Source: Heliobacteriaceae bacterium (GTDB taxonomy: Bacteria > Bacillota > Desulfitobacteriia > Heliobacteriales > Heliobacteriaceae). Taken from it: a stretch of 64,000 nucleotides of DNA. The position numbers were made by a program, and so were the translations under genes. The notes below the pieces were generated by a model. It had not been told where the DNA came from. It saw nothing but the letters and a program-made list of their open reading frames with translations, and ran no database searches. The DNA lies in assembly GCA_028707535.1 (NCBI GenBank), contig JAQWAU010000002.1, positions 62,001-126,000 of the forward strand. Direction: 5' to 3'. The first letter of the stretch is position 1; each line of letters begins with the position of its first letter. Shown here piece after piece: positions 26,080 through 34,864 of this stretch.

Positions 26080-26175
26080 AAAGTTTTACAATTGGAGGTG
26101 ATCCTTATACCAAAGGAGTGGTGTTGGTTGGGGCATTAGGCAAGGCAGAGTCGAAAATTTCAAAAAAGGGGGATT

Positions 26176-28080
26176 ATGGTGGACATATTATTTTTCTTGG
26201 TATTATTCCCACTAGCAGCAGCCGCATTGTTGCTCATCTTACCCAATAATGCAATCCGTAGTATCATTGTCTGGTTTTCATCCATAGTGTTAACTGCTGC
26301 TACAATTTATTTGACGTTCCTTTATTTCGACAAGGGGACAATTTATTTTAATTTTGACATGGCCCTTGTCAATGAACTGATGTTGGTTATTGAAGCGATT
26401 CTCGCCATCTTTATTTTTGCGGTGGGGCTCAAGTACAAAAAATACCTTGCCTCAATTTTGATCACTCTGCAAGCACCGCTAATCATTTGGTTTGAACTTA
26501 CTTACGGGCATGCTCTTCGTCCCGAACACAACCTTTTTCTTGATAATTTTTCCCTGATTATGGCCTTGATCATTGGGATTATCGGTAGCCTGATTTGTGT
26601 TTATGCCTTGGGTTACATGAAAGACTTTCATAATCACCACCACGAAATGAAAGATAAGCGCAATGTATTTTTCTTCATCATGTTTATTTTCCTGTCGGCG
26701 ATGTTTGGTCTGGTCTTTTCCAACAACCTAATCTGGTTGTATTTCTTCTGGGAGATTACTACCTTGTGTTCCTTCCTTTTAATTGGTTACACTAAAACTA
26801 CGGAAGCTGTCAACAACGCCTTTTTGGCAATCATTATGAACCTTTTGGGTGGCTTGGCTTTTGCCGGGGCTATCGTTTACATGTATTTCGCGGCCGGCAT
26901 TATCGAATTGGACAAATTGATCACCTTTGTCGGGCAGGGTAACATGATGTTATTGCTGCCGGTGGCTTTGCTCAGTTTTGCCGGGATTACCAAAGCGGCC
27001 CAAATGCCATTTTCATCCTGGTTGCTCGGCGCCATGGTGGCTCCCACACCGACTTCGGCATTGCTTCACTCCAGTACGATGGTTAAAGCCGGTGTTTATC
27101 TGGTTGTTAGGCTCGCGCCGGCCTTGATGGGCACATTTGTCGGTGAAATGGTTGCTTTAGTTGGGGGCGTAACCTTCTTGCTCGCTTCTTGTATTGCGAT
27201 CTCTCAGACAAACGCCAAACGGGTCTTGGCTTATTCTACTGTCGCCAACCTTGGCTTGATTGTTGCTTGTGGCGGCATCGGTACGGCGGAAGCGGTTTGG
27301 GCAGCGATCTTGTTGATCATTTTCCACGCTATTGCCAAGTCTTTGTTGTTCCTGTGTGTCGGTACGGTTGAGCATAAGATTGGCAGCCGTGACATCGAAG
27401 ACATGGACAACTTGATTGCCCGGATGCCCAAGATTGCGGTAATGATGGTAATCGGTATTGCGGGTATGTTCTTGGCGCCATTTGGTATGTTAATCAGTAA
27501 GTGGGCTGCATTGAAAGCCTTTATCGATACGAGTTTTATCCTGGTCGGCTTGCTGTCGTTCGGCAGTGCGGCTACCTTGTTCTTCTGGACCAAGTGGATG
27601 GGTAAATTAATCGCGATGGTCAATCAGAAGGAGCAATTGGAGACAACCGTCAGTGGCAGTGAATGGGTTCCGTTGTACCTGCACGCCTTTTTGACCATTG
27701 TGGTTTGTTTGGCCTTCCCGTTAGTATCTTCAACCTTGATCGAACCTTACTTAATCCCAATTTTTGGGAAGGTAGCGACTTTAGGGCAAGGTAACATGCT
27801 CATTATGGTCATGATGCTGGCTGTGGTTGTGCTGCTGCCGTTAGGGATGATGTCCGGTAGTAAAGGGACGAAAATAGTTCCCGTTTATATGGGCGGTGGC
27901 AACCTGGATGCATATACGAAGTTCCAGGGCCCCTTGGGAATGGTTGTTAATTTGGCCATGCGGAACTATTACATGGATCAGTTCTTTGGTGAAAAGAAAC
28001 TAGCCTTGCTCGGTGTAATTCTATGCACCTCGCTCTTCCTGGTTACTATATTCTGGATGTTTGGGGTGGGTATTATATGA
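26176..28080 (+). CDS. echA: Ech hydrogenase subunit EchA (antiporter-like)
   Basis: A 634-residue membrane protein with about 14-16 hydrophobic helices, homologous to NuoL/HyfB and Mrp antiporter subunits. Conserved features include the Lys/Glu-containing segments LIWLYFFWEITTLCSFLLIGYT, FAGITKAAQMPFSSWLLGAM and TPTSALLHSSTMVKAGVYLV, where charged residues in membrane helices carry ions. It is the large ion-pumping subunit of a six-subunit energy-converting hydrogenase. ATG 26176 follows AAAAAAGGGGGA. Its codons are AT-richer than neighbouring housekeeping genes, partly because of the hydrophobic protein. Confidence 0.93.
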   Translation: MVDILFFLVLFPLAAAALLLILPNNAIRSIIVWFSSIVLTAATIYLTFLYFDKGTIYFNFDMALVNELMLVIEAILAIFIFAVGLKYKKYLASILITLQAPLIIWFELTYGHALRPEHNLFLDNFSLIMALIIGIIGSLICVYALGYMKDFHNHHHEMKDKRNVFFFIMFIFLSAMFGLVFSNNLIWLYFFWEITTLCSFLLIGYTKTTEAVNNAFLAIIMNLLGGLAFAGAIVYMYFAAGIIELDKLITFVGQGNMMLLLPVALLSFAGITKAAQMPFSSWLLGAMVAPTPTSALLHSSTMVKAGVYLVVRLAPALMGTFVGEMVALVGGVTFLLASCIAISQTNAKRVLAYSTVANLGLIVACGGIGTAEAVWAAILLIIFHAIAKSLLFLCVGTVEHKIGSRDIEDMDNLIARMPKIAVMMVIGIAGMFLAPFGMLISKWAALKAFIDTSFILVGLLSFGSAATLFFWTKWMGKLIAMVNQKEQLETTVSGSEWVPLYLHAFLTIVVCLAFPLVSSTLIEPYLIPIFGKVATLGQGNMLIMVMMLAVVVLLPLGMMSGSKGTKIVPVYMGGGNLDAYTKFQGPLGMVVNLAMRNYYMDQFFGEKKLALLGVILCTSLFLVTIFWMFGVGII

Positions 28081-28946
28081 CGACAACAGCGATTACGGCG
28101 ATTATTGTCATCCTGTATTTGATCGGGGCACCGATCCTTGGGGGGATTCTTGCGGGGTTAGACCGGATTATTACGGCCCGGATGCAGGGCAGATATGGCC
28201 CCCCGGTCTGGCAGCCATTTTATGACGTGTTAAAGTTGATGAGCAAGGAAAAGGCTGCTGTTAACAAGACGCAAAATTTTTATGTTTTCTGTTTCTTGCT
28301 TTTCATGATCTTTACCGGTGCGGTATTCTTTGCCGGCGGTGATCTTCTGTTGGTCCTTTTCGCTTTAACTTTAGCGAGTATTTTCCTGGTTCTCGGCGCT
28401 TTTTCCTCGAATTCCCCTTATAGCTTTATTGGGGCGGAAAGGGAACTGATTCAGACCATGGCTTACGAGCCGATGGTGTTGATTACGGCGGCAGGGATGT
28501 ATTTGGCGACGAAGAGCTTTTTTGTAGCGGATATTGCTGCTTTTTCTACCCCTTTAATCTACTACCTGCCAGGGATTTTTATCGGTTTTGTCTACATTTT
28601 GACGATTAAGTTTCGCAAATCACCTTTTGACCTTTCAACATCACACCACGCCCACCAGGAACTCGTAAAAGGGTTGACGACCGAGTTTTCGGGCCCGACC
28701 TTGGCGATGATTGAAATCGCGCACTGGTACGAGAATATTTTCTTGTTGGGGATTGTTTACCTGTTCTTTGCCTTTAATCCGCTGTTAGGCGTTATTGTGG
28801 CCTTACTTACCTACTTCTTGGAAATCCTGATCGATAACAGCAACGCCCGGGTAACCTGGCAGCTGACGATGAAATCCGCGTGGATTGTAGCGGCCACCTT
28901 AGGAATGGCTAACCTGATCATTGTCTTTTTCAAGCTGTCCGTCTAA
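28077..28946 (+). CDS. echB: Ech hydrogenase subunit EchB (NuoH-like)
   Basis: A 289-residue membrane protein of the NuoH/HycD family. GGILAGLDRIITARMQGRYGPPVWQPFYDVLKL, near residues 22-54, and GAERELIQTMAYEP are the family's quinone-channel-like and amphipathic regions; in hydrogenases this subunit anchors the soluble arm. SHHAHQELVKG is also typical. ATG 28077 overlaps the echA stop as ATGA; the longer frame is a read-back into echA. Confidence 0.93.
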   Translation: MTTTAITAIIVILYLIGAPILGGILAGLDRIITARMQGRYGPPVWQPFYDVLKLMSKEKAAVNKTQNFYVFCFLLFMIFTGAVFFAGGDLLLVLFALTLASIFLVLGAFSSNSPYSFIGAERELIQTMAYEPMVLITAAGMYLATKSFFVADIAAFSTPLIYYLPGIFIGFVYILTIKFRKSPFDLSTSHHAHQELVKGLTTEFSGPTLAMIEIAHWYENIFLLGIVYLFFAFNPLLGVIVALLTYFLEILIDNSNARVTWQLTMKSAWIVAATLGMANLIIVFFKLSV

Positions 28947-28984
28947 GGCAGGCAGCTAATTTATGATAGTTGAGGTGTGATGTT

Positions 28985-29419
28985 ATGTCATATTTAGCTA
29001 AATCTCCGTGGCTCATCCACTATGACGGTTCAAGCTGTAACGGTTGTGACATTGAAGTTTTGGCATGTTTAACTCCCATGTATGATGTGGAAAGATTCGG
29101 CATCATTAACACCGGTAACCCTAAACATGCTGATATTCTCGCCATAACCGGTTCGGTCAATGAGCAGAACATCCCGATAATCAAGAACATTTATGATCAA
29201 ATGCTCGAACCCAAAGTGGTGATTGCCATTGGTATCTGTGCGACGTCCGGTGGCATTTTCCGGGAATGCTATAATGTACAAGGTGGTGTCGACCAAGTCA
29301 TCCCGGTGGATGTCTATATTCCCGGCTGTGCGGCCAGGCCCGAATCAATTATTGACGGGGTAGTGAAGGGCCTAGGCGTCTTGGAAGAAAAGTACAAGAA
29401 GTATGGGAAAAAAAGGTAG
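28985..29419 (+). CDS. echC: Ech hydrogenase small subunit EchC
   Basis: A 144-residue NuoB-like small subunit that holds the [4Fe-4S] cluster nearest the active site. Candidate ligands are Cys18 and Cys21 (SSCNGC), Cys85 (IGICATSGG) and Cys115 (IPGCAARPE). It has no signal peptide, consistent with a cytoplasm-facing enzyme. ATG 28985 follows TTGAGGTGTGATGTT. Confidence 0.95.
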   Translation: MSYLAKSPWLIHYDGSSCNGCDIEVLACLTPMYDVERFGIINTGNPKHADILAITGSVNEQNIPIIKNIYDQMLEPKVVIAIGICATSGGIFRECYNVQGGVDQVIPVDVYIPGCAARPESIIDGVVKGLGVLEEKYKKYGKKR

Positions 29420-29428
29420 GTAATGATC

Positions 29429-29782
29429 ATGCGGCATGAGGATATCGCCATAAAGATTCAGCCGGAAGAACTGGTAGGCAAAGTTTCCGGGCTGCAAGGA
29501 GATGGTTGCCGGCTGGTGCAAATCGCTTGTTCCAAGACCAAAGAAAACAATTTTGAACTGGTTTATTCTTTTGAGAAGGATTATAAATTTTGCAATTTAA
29601 CGTTCGAGGTGCCGCCTGATGCGGAAGTTGAAAGCATCAGCAGTATGTGCTTTAGTGCCTTCTTATACGAAAACGAGATTCATGACCTGTTCGGCTTGAA
29701 GATCAAACATATTGCCGTTGATTTCCAGGGCACTTTGTACGAGACGGCGGTTAAATACCCAATGAGCGTTGAGACAAAGTAG
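29429..29782 (+). CDS. echD: Ech hydrogenase subunit EchD (NuoC-like)
   Basis: A 117-residue protein matching the short NuoC/HycE-N-type subunit; FLYENEIHDLFGLKIKH is the recognisable NuoC motif. It has no metal site and probably stabilises the small/large subunit contact. ATG 29429 is preferred to ATG 29423 because AAAAGGTAGG (29411-29420) is then eight bases away. Confidence 0.88.
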   Translation: MRHEDIAIKIQPEELVGKVSGLQGDGCRLVQIACSKTKENNFELVYSFEKDYKFCNLTFEVPPDAEVESISSMCFSAFLYENEIHDLFGLKIKHIAVDFQGTLYETAVKYPMSVETK

Positions 29783-29798
29783 GAAAGCGAGGGTTACC

Positions 29799-30878
29799 AT
29801 GTCAAAACGAACGATTATTCCGTTTGGGCCGCAACACCCCGTGCTTCCGGAGCCTATTCACCTGGACCTGGTTTTGGAGGACGAGAAGGTTGTCCAGGCT
29901 ATTCCGCGGATCGGATATGTTCACCGGGGATTGGAAAAGCTGGTGGAAAAGCAGGAATACGCCAATATGGTTTACGTAGCCGAAAGGATTTGCGGTATTT
30001 GTAGTTTTATCCATGCCCAGACTTGTTCTCAGGCGATTGAGGATCTCCTGCCCATTGAAGTGCCGGAGCGGGCATTGTACCTGCGTACCATTTGGGCGGA
30101 GATGTCCCGTACCCATAGTCACTTGTTATGGCTTGGCTTGATGGCGGATGCCTTCGGTTTCGAAGCATTGTTTATGCATTGCTGGCGGCTGAGGGAAAAA
30201 ATTCTCGATATGGTGGAAGACACCGCCGGGGGCCGGGTGATCTTTGGTTCCTGTAAAGTTGGTGGTGTTCGGGTTGATATTGAAGACGCTAAATTGAAGG
30301 ATATTGTGATCCAGTATAATGACCTGGAAAAGGAAATTAAAGAAATTACCGATGTATTTGTTGAAGATTACTCTGTCAAGCACCGGCTGGTTGATGTCGG
30401 GGTCATGTCTAAAGAGGATGCTCATGTATTAGGGGCCGTTGGTCCCACCATGCGTGGCAGTGGGGTGGCCAAGGATATGCGGACCCTCGGCTATGCGGCC
30501 TATAAATACTTAAAATTTGAACCGGTTGTGGAGACTGCCGGTGACTGTTATGCCCGGACTAAGGTCCGGATTAGAGAGGTGTTTCAGTCTATCGACCTGA
30601 TTCGGCAAGCGGTTGCTCAGATTCCGGGCGGGCCGATTGCCGTTAAGGTAACCGGTAACCCGACCGGGTCATCATTTCAATGTGTAGAACAGGCGCGGGG
30701 GGACGTGGCTTATTATCTAAAAGCCAATGGGACCAAAAACTTGGAGCGGTTCCGGGTTCGCACCCCAACTTTTGCCAATATTCCGCCCTTGTTGAAGATG
30801 CTCGGGGGATGCGAATTGGCGGACGTGCCGGTAATCGTCCTGTCCATCGACCCTTGTATTAGTTGCACAGAGAGGTAG
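29799..30878 (+). CDS. echE: Ech hydrogenase catalytic large subunit EchE
   Basis: A 359-residue group 4 [NiFe] large subunit. Both nickel-binding pairs are intact: Cys65-Cys68 in ERICGICSF and Cys353-Cys356 in DPCISCTER. The protein ends right at that second motif, so there is no C-terminal peptide for a maturation protease to remove, as known for EchE and CooH types. It should reduce protons with electrons from ferredoxin, or the reverse. ATG 29799 follows GCGAGGG. Confidence 0.96.
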   Translation: MSKRTIIPFGPQHPVLPEPIHLDLVLEDEKVVQAIPRIGYVHRGLEKLVEKQEYANMVYVAERICGICSFIHAQTCSQAIEDLLPIEVPERALYLRTIWAEMSRTHSHLLWLGLMADAFGFEALFMHCWRLREKILDMVEDTAGGRVIFGSCKVGGVRVDIEDAKLKDIVIQYNDLEKEIKEITDVFVEDYSVKHRLVDVGVMSKEDAHVLGAVGPTMRGSGVAKDMRTLGYAAYKYLKFEPVVETAGDCYARTKVRIREVFQSIDLIRQAVAQIPGGPIAVKVTGNPTGSSFQCVEQARGDVAYYLKANGTKNLERFRVRTPTFANIPPLLKMLGGCELADVPVIVLSIDPCISCTER

Positions 30879-30887
30879 GGTGAGAAA

Positions 30888-31205
30888 ATGGCCTTCTTAA
30901 AGCTAGCTGGAACCGTAACCAAACGTATGGGCATGAAATCCGCTTGCTACATGTATCCGGTGGTAGCCAGGGAATTTACCAAGACCACTCGGGGACATGT
31001 GGAACTCGATAGTGCCGACTGTATCTATTGTGGTCTTTGTCAGCGCAAGTGTCCAACCAAAGCCATCGAGGTCAACCGGCAGGAAAAGAACTGGACGATT
31101 CAACCGCTTCGGTGCATTGTTTGTAGTGGTTGTGTCGATGTTTGCCCTAAAAAATGCCTGCGGATGGAAAACACCTATTCCAGCTCGGTTACAAGTAAGT
31201 TCTAA
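30888..31205 (+). CDS. echF: Ech hydrogenase ferredoxin-like subunit EchF
   Basis: A 105-residue polyferredoxin with two [4Fe-4S] motifs: Cys45-48-51-55 (CIYCGLCQRKCP) and Cys76-79-82-86 (CIVCSGCVDVCP). It is the electron entry from soluble ferredoxin toward EchC. ATG 30888 is the start. Its stop overlaps the hypA start by one base, so maturation and structural genes are coupled. Confidence 0.95.
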   Translation: MAFLKLAGTVTKRMGMKSACYMYPVVAREFTKTTRGHVELDSADCIYCGLCQRKCPTKAIEVNRQEKNWTIQPLRCIVCSGCVDVCPKKCLRMENTYSSSVTSKF

Positions 31206-31549
31206 TGCACGAATACCCGGTCACCCAGGAAATTGTTCGGATTGCCGAAGAGAGCGCAAGGAAGTATAATGCCGTAAAGATTACTAAAATAACGCTGGTT
31301 GTGGGTGAACTGGCCGGTTTTATTGGTGAATCCATCAGCATGTATTTTGAGATTATTGCCAAAGGTACGATGGCTGAAGGGGCAGCCTTGGAGATTAAGC
31401 CTGTGAAAGCCCAACTGAAATGTGACCGGTGTGACCGGTATTTTGACCGGCCTCGCTATTCCTTTACTTGTCCGGTCTGTGGGGAAAATGGCCGGCCGAC
31501 GGAAATTGGTAAGGAGTTCTATGTCGAAAATATCGAAATTATAACTTAG
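31205..31549 (+). CDS. hypA: hydrogenase nickel incorporation protein HypA
   Basis: A 114-residue metallochaperone. It starts MHEYP, with His2 as nickel ligand, and has the zinc site Cys73-Cys76 and Cys89-Cys92 (CDRC, CPVC). It delivers nickel with HypB to the large subunit. ATG 31205 overlaps the echF TAA. A long hairpin follows and separates it from hypB. Confidence 0.94.
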   Translation: MHEYPVTQEIVRIAEESARKYNAVKITKITLVVGELAGFIGESISMYFEIIAKGTMAEGAALEIKPVKAQLKCDRCDRYFDRPRYSFTCPVCGENGRPTEIGKEFYVENIEIIT

Positions 31550-31562
31550 GTGCTGTGCATTC

Positions 31563-31634
31563 AAAAAAGCTGGAGGCAATTGGCTAAGGGTAGGATGGCT
31601 ACTTACCCCGGCTGATTGCCGACAGCTTTTTCCT
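31563..31634. terminator. long interrupted hairpin between hypA and hypB
   Basis: AAAAAGCTG (31564-31572) pairs with CAGCTTTTT (31623-31631). Inside, GA faces GA, then GGCAAT (31575-31580) pairs with ATTGCC (31615-31620), then unpaired stretches, then GGGTA (31588-31592) pairs with TACCC (31604-31608). The A-rich and T-rich flanks make it look like a terminator in both directions. It could be a terminator, attenuator or processing site. Confidence 0.7.
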
Positions 31635-31693
31635 GCCGGAATTGAAAAGGGTTGATTGCCGGAAACTAAGTACAAGGAGGGGTTGGCCTAAAT

Positions 31694-32344
31694 ATGGAGA
31701 CCAAAAAAGTGGAAGTAATTCAGGATATTCACGCTGAAAACGAACGAATTGCCCGGGAAATCAATGCTGATTATAACCGTAAAGGAATTTTTGCGGTCAA
31801 TGTGATGGGCTGCCCGGGGGCCGGAAAGACATCAGTCCTCAAACAGATTATCGCCCGTCTACCCGGGGTGAAAACGTACGTTATCGAGGGGGATATTGAA
31901 TCAGACCTTGATACCCGGACCATGCAAGCCTTGGGAATCGAGACTGTGCAAATCAATACCGGCGGCGCCTGTCACCTGGATTCACCGATGATTGCCGGTG
32001 CCTTGAAGAATATCGAATTAAAGGAACCCGGGATCTTGTTTATCGAGAACATCGGTAACCTGGTTTGCCCGGCGGAATTCGAAATCGGGGAACACATCAA
32101 ACTGTTGATCAGTTCGGTTACCGAAGGCTGTGATAAGCCTTATAAATACCCCTTAGCCTTTGAAAAAGCAGATATCATAATCCTGAACAAGAGTGATTTG
32201 AAACCATATGTGGATTTTGATGATGCATTTTTTTCTTCCGGGGTTAAGGGTTTGAACCCGGGAGTACCGGTTTTTGAGGTATCGAGCAAAACCGGGCAAG
32301 GCTTTGATGCTGTGGTGAACTGGCTGGAAGAAAAAAGAAAGTAA
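31694..32344 (+). CDS. hypB: hydrogenase nickel incorporation GTPase HypB
   Basis: A 216-residue SIMIBI GTPase. Walker A is GCPGAGKTS (residues 39-47); the metal site has Cys93-His94 in GGACHLD and Cys125 in NLVCPAEF; LNKSDL is the guanine motif. There is no His-rich N-terminus, so it probably does not store nickel. ATG 31694 follows AAGGAGGGG about 12 bases upstream. Its stop overlaps the hypF start. Confidence 0.95.
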   Translation: METKKVEVIQDIHAENERIAREINADYNRKGIFAVNVMGCPGAGKTSVLKQIIARLPGVKTYVIEGDIESDLDTRTMQALGIETVQINTGGACHLDSPMIAGALKNIELKEPGILFIENIGNLVCPAEFEIGEHIKLLISSVTEGCDKPYKYPLAFEKADIIILNKSDLKPYVDFDDAFFSSGVKGLNPGVPVFEVSSKTGQGFDAVVNWLEEKRK

Positions 32345-34614
32345 TGACTGTTGATGTCAAGATCTGGGGGATTGTCCAAGGGGTAGGGTTTCGTCCGTTT
32401 GTTTCCCGTCTGGCAGCGGTCAACGGGATTACCGGCTGGGTGGCTAATGAAGGTGGGCATGTCCACATCGTGGCCACCGGGACCAGGGATGCCATAGTCC
32501 GGTTTTTAGCCGGCTTGGCCGGGGAAAACGACGGTCCGGCAGCGGTTGTCCACATGGAAACCAATTACGCGGTCGAACCGCAGACTTTTGATTGTTTTAC
32601 CATCATCGAAAGTAGTAAAGGCAAGGATGATCTGGTTTTTCTTGCCCCTGATTTGGCGATTTGTCCGGAATGTGAACGGGAACTTTTTACGGCCACCGAC
32701 CGCCGGTATCTCCATCCTTTTATTAGCTGTATGCAGTGTGGCCCCCGCTATAGTATCCTTGAGCAGGTGCCTTACGACCGGGATAATACTACCATGGTCG
32801 ATTTTAAGATGTGTTCTTTTTGCGCCGGTCAATACGGGGATTTTGGTGACCGCCGATACCACGCGGAGACTATTTCCTGTCATGACTGTGGTCCCCAACT
32901 CTTGTGGACCGGCCTAGGGGGGCAGACGGAGCGGTTTGTAGCCCTGGCGGCAGCGGTTAAAGCTCTAAACACCGGAAAAATCGTTGCGGTAAAAGGCATC
33001 GGTGGTTACCATCTGGCCTGTACTCCTTTTTGTACCGAAACTGTGGACAACCTTCGGGAGCTTAAAGGCCGGGAAGCAAAACCATTTGCGGTGATGTTTC
33101 GGAATTTAGCCGAAGTAAAAAAGTTTTGCCAAGTATCGGTCAAGGCGGCCCAATTACTGACCGCCAGAGAAAAACCGATTGTTTTACTGCCCCGGAAATC
33201 GTCGGCGATTGTGGCTAGTGTATATAAATTAAGCCGGTATTTAGGGGCTTTTTTGCCGTACACACCACTCCACCATTTGTTGTTGCGGGAAACCGGTCCC
33301 TTAATCATGACCAGTGCGAATATTTCCGATCAACCGATCATTAAAGATGATGCGGTGATGCTCGGGATCAAGCATCACCACCTGGCAGGGGTATTATTTA
33401 ACCGGCGGCAGATCCGGATTGGGATCGATGATTCGGTGGTCCGGTCCACGGGTTCAGGTGAGCAGGTGATCCGCCGGGCCCGGGGTTACGCACCGGTACC
33501 GGTTTATTTAGGTCCGGTTTCCGATCGGCCGGTAATGTTGTTGGCCGCCGGTGGTCAATTAAAGAACACTTTTTGCTTAACCAAGCAAAATTTTGCTTAT
33601 CTGAGTCAGCACATTGGGGAATTGGACAATGTGGAAGCGATTGCCGTTTATCAGCACAATATTGAACGGATGACCAGCCTACTCCGGATTCAGCCAGAAG
33701 CGGTTTGCTGTGATTTGCATCCTGATTACACCACAACCAAGTTTGCCCTCCGTTATGCTCAGGCTAAAGGGGTGCAGTTGTTTCGCCTTCAGCACCATTT
33801 TGCCCATATTGCGGCGGTGTTGGCGGAGAAGCAGATCTTTGAGCCGGTAATCGGGGTTGCCTTTGACGGCACCGGTTACGGAACAGACGGTAAGATCTGG
33901 GGGGGCGAGTTTTTACTTTGTACCCCGCAAGGGTTTGAACGGGGTGCCCATTTGCAGTACGTCCCCATGCTTGGTGGGGATGCGGCAATCAAAGAAGCCT
34001 GGAAGACGGCTTGTATGTATTTGGATCATGCCGGCCTTGAGGCGGCAATCGAGGAGGAAAAATGGCCGTTGCTCAAAGCGGCATTACTTGCCGGGGTTAA
34101 TACCATTTCTTCCTCCAGTATGGGCCGTTTTTTTGACGCGGCCAGTGCCATCCTTGGTTTACAAAGGGTTGCCACTTATGAGGGGGAGTGTGCAATTCAG
34201 TTGGAAAACAAGGCGGCGGAATACGGGGCAGACCGGCCCCGGGGAAAACCCTACCGTTATCAGCTGCAAGCACAGGACGGCAAAATTATTGTTGACGTTG
34301 GGCCTTGTATTTGCGACCTTGTAACGGCAAAAACCGCTATGGTACCCTTGCCGGTGATTGCTTACAATTTTCATTATACGGTGGCTGATTTGACGGCCAA
34401 TGTTTGTGAACTGTTGCGGGAAAAATACCGGGTCAACCGGGTAGTGCTCAGTGGTGGCGTGTTTCAAAATGCGATTCTTTTCGACCTGACGGTCGACATG
34501 TTGCAGCGGCGTAACTTTACGGTTGCTTTTAATTCAGTTGTGCCGCCAAATGACGGAGGAGTTTCCTTGGGGCAGGCTTTTGCCGGCACCTATCTCCTCC
34601 GGGGGGAAATTTAA
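32344..34614 (+). CDS. hypF: carbamoyltransferase HypF
   Basis: A 756-residue multidomain enzyme that makes the cyanide ligands of the NiFe site. Domains in order: acylphosphatase (VQGVGFRPF, residues 11-19), two zinc fingers (CPECE to CMQCGPRYSI and CSFCAGQY to CHDCGP, about 104-180), a YrdC-like domain (about 195-380) and a Kae1-like carbamoyltransferase domain (FDGTGYGTDGKIWGGEF, then GGVFQNAIL). It uses carbamoyl phosphate and ATP and passes the group to HypE. ATG 32344 overlaps the hypB TAA. Confidence 0.96.
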   Translation: MTVDVKIWGIVQGVGFRPFVSRLAAVNGITGWVANEGGHVHIVATGTRDAIVRFLAGLAGENDGPAAVVHMETNYAVEPQTFDCFTIIESSKGKDDLVFLAPDLAICPECERELFTATDRRYLHPFISCMQCGPRYSILEQVPYDRDNTTMVDFKMCSFCAGQYGDFGDRRYHAETISCHDCGPQLLWTGLGGQTERFVALAAAVKALNTGKIVAVKGIGGYHLACTPFCTETVDNLRELKGREAKPFAVMFRNLAEVKKFCQVSVKAAQLLTAREKPIVLLPRKSSAIVASVYKLSRYLGAFLPYTPLHHLLLRETGPLIMTSANISDQPIIKDDAVMLGIKHHHLAGVLFNRRQIRIGIDDSVVRSTGSGEQVIRRARGYAPVPVYLGPVSDRPVMLLAAGGQLKNTFCLTKQNFAYLSQHIGELDNVEAIAVYQHNIERMTSLLRIQPEAVCCDLHPDYTTTKFALRYAQAKGVQLFRLQHHFAHIAAVLAEKQIFEPVIGVAFDGTGYGTDGKIWGGEFLLCTPQGFERGAHLQYVPMLGGDAAIKEAWKTACMYLDHAGLEAAIEEEKWPLLKAALLAGVNTISSSSMGRFFDAASAILGLQRVATYEGECAIQLENKAAEYGADRPRGKPYRYQLQAQDGKIIVDVGPCICDLVTAKTAMVPLPVIAYNFHYTVADLTANVCELLREKYRVNRVVLSGGVFQNAILFDLTVDMLQRRNFTVAFNSVVPPNDGGVSLGQAFAGTYLLRGEI

Positions 34615-34629
34615 AGGTGGGGATGGCAA

Positions 34630-34851
34630 ATGTGTGTGGCGATACCGGGAAAGATTGTGGCGGTTGCCGGTGCGATTGGTAAGGTTGACTTTAACGGCAA
34701 CCTGGTGGATGTAAACCTTAATATGGTGAAGGCCGGGGTTGGTGATTACGTTCTAGTTCATGCGGGGGTCGCTTTACAGGTCTTGGCGAAGGATGAAGCG
34801 GAAGAAATGCTCGATTTGTTTAGGCAATTGGAGGAGGTCGTTAACAATTAA
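34630..34851 (+). CDS. hypC: hydrogenase maturation chaperone HypC
   Basis: A 73-residue HypC with the essential N-terminal MCVAIPGKI (Cys2) and the typical GDYVLVHAGVALQVL. It carries the Fe(CN)2CO unit with HypD to the large subunit. ATG 34630 follows AAAGGTGGGGATGG. Its end overlaps or abuts the start of hypD. Confidence 0.95.
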   Translation: MCVAIPGKIVAVAGAIGKVDFNGNLVDVNLNMVKAGVGDYVLVHAGVALQVLAKDEAEEMLDLFRQLEEVVNN

Positions 34852-34864
34852 GCTTGCGGAGGTA

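Noticed and set aside
26064-26249. Small 61-residue frame overlapping the start of echA
   Set aside because: It is out of frame with echA, overlaps it by 74 bases, resembles no family, and EchA begins with a proper membrane helix from ATG 26176. The nearby ribosome-site-like strings are reported as a finding instead.
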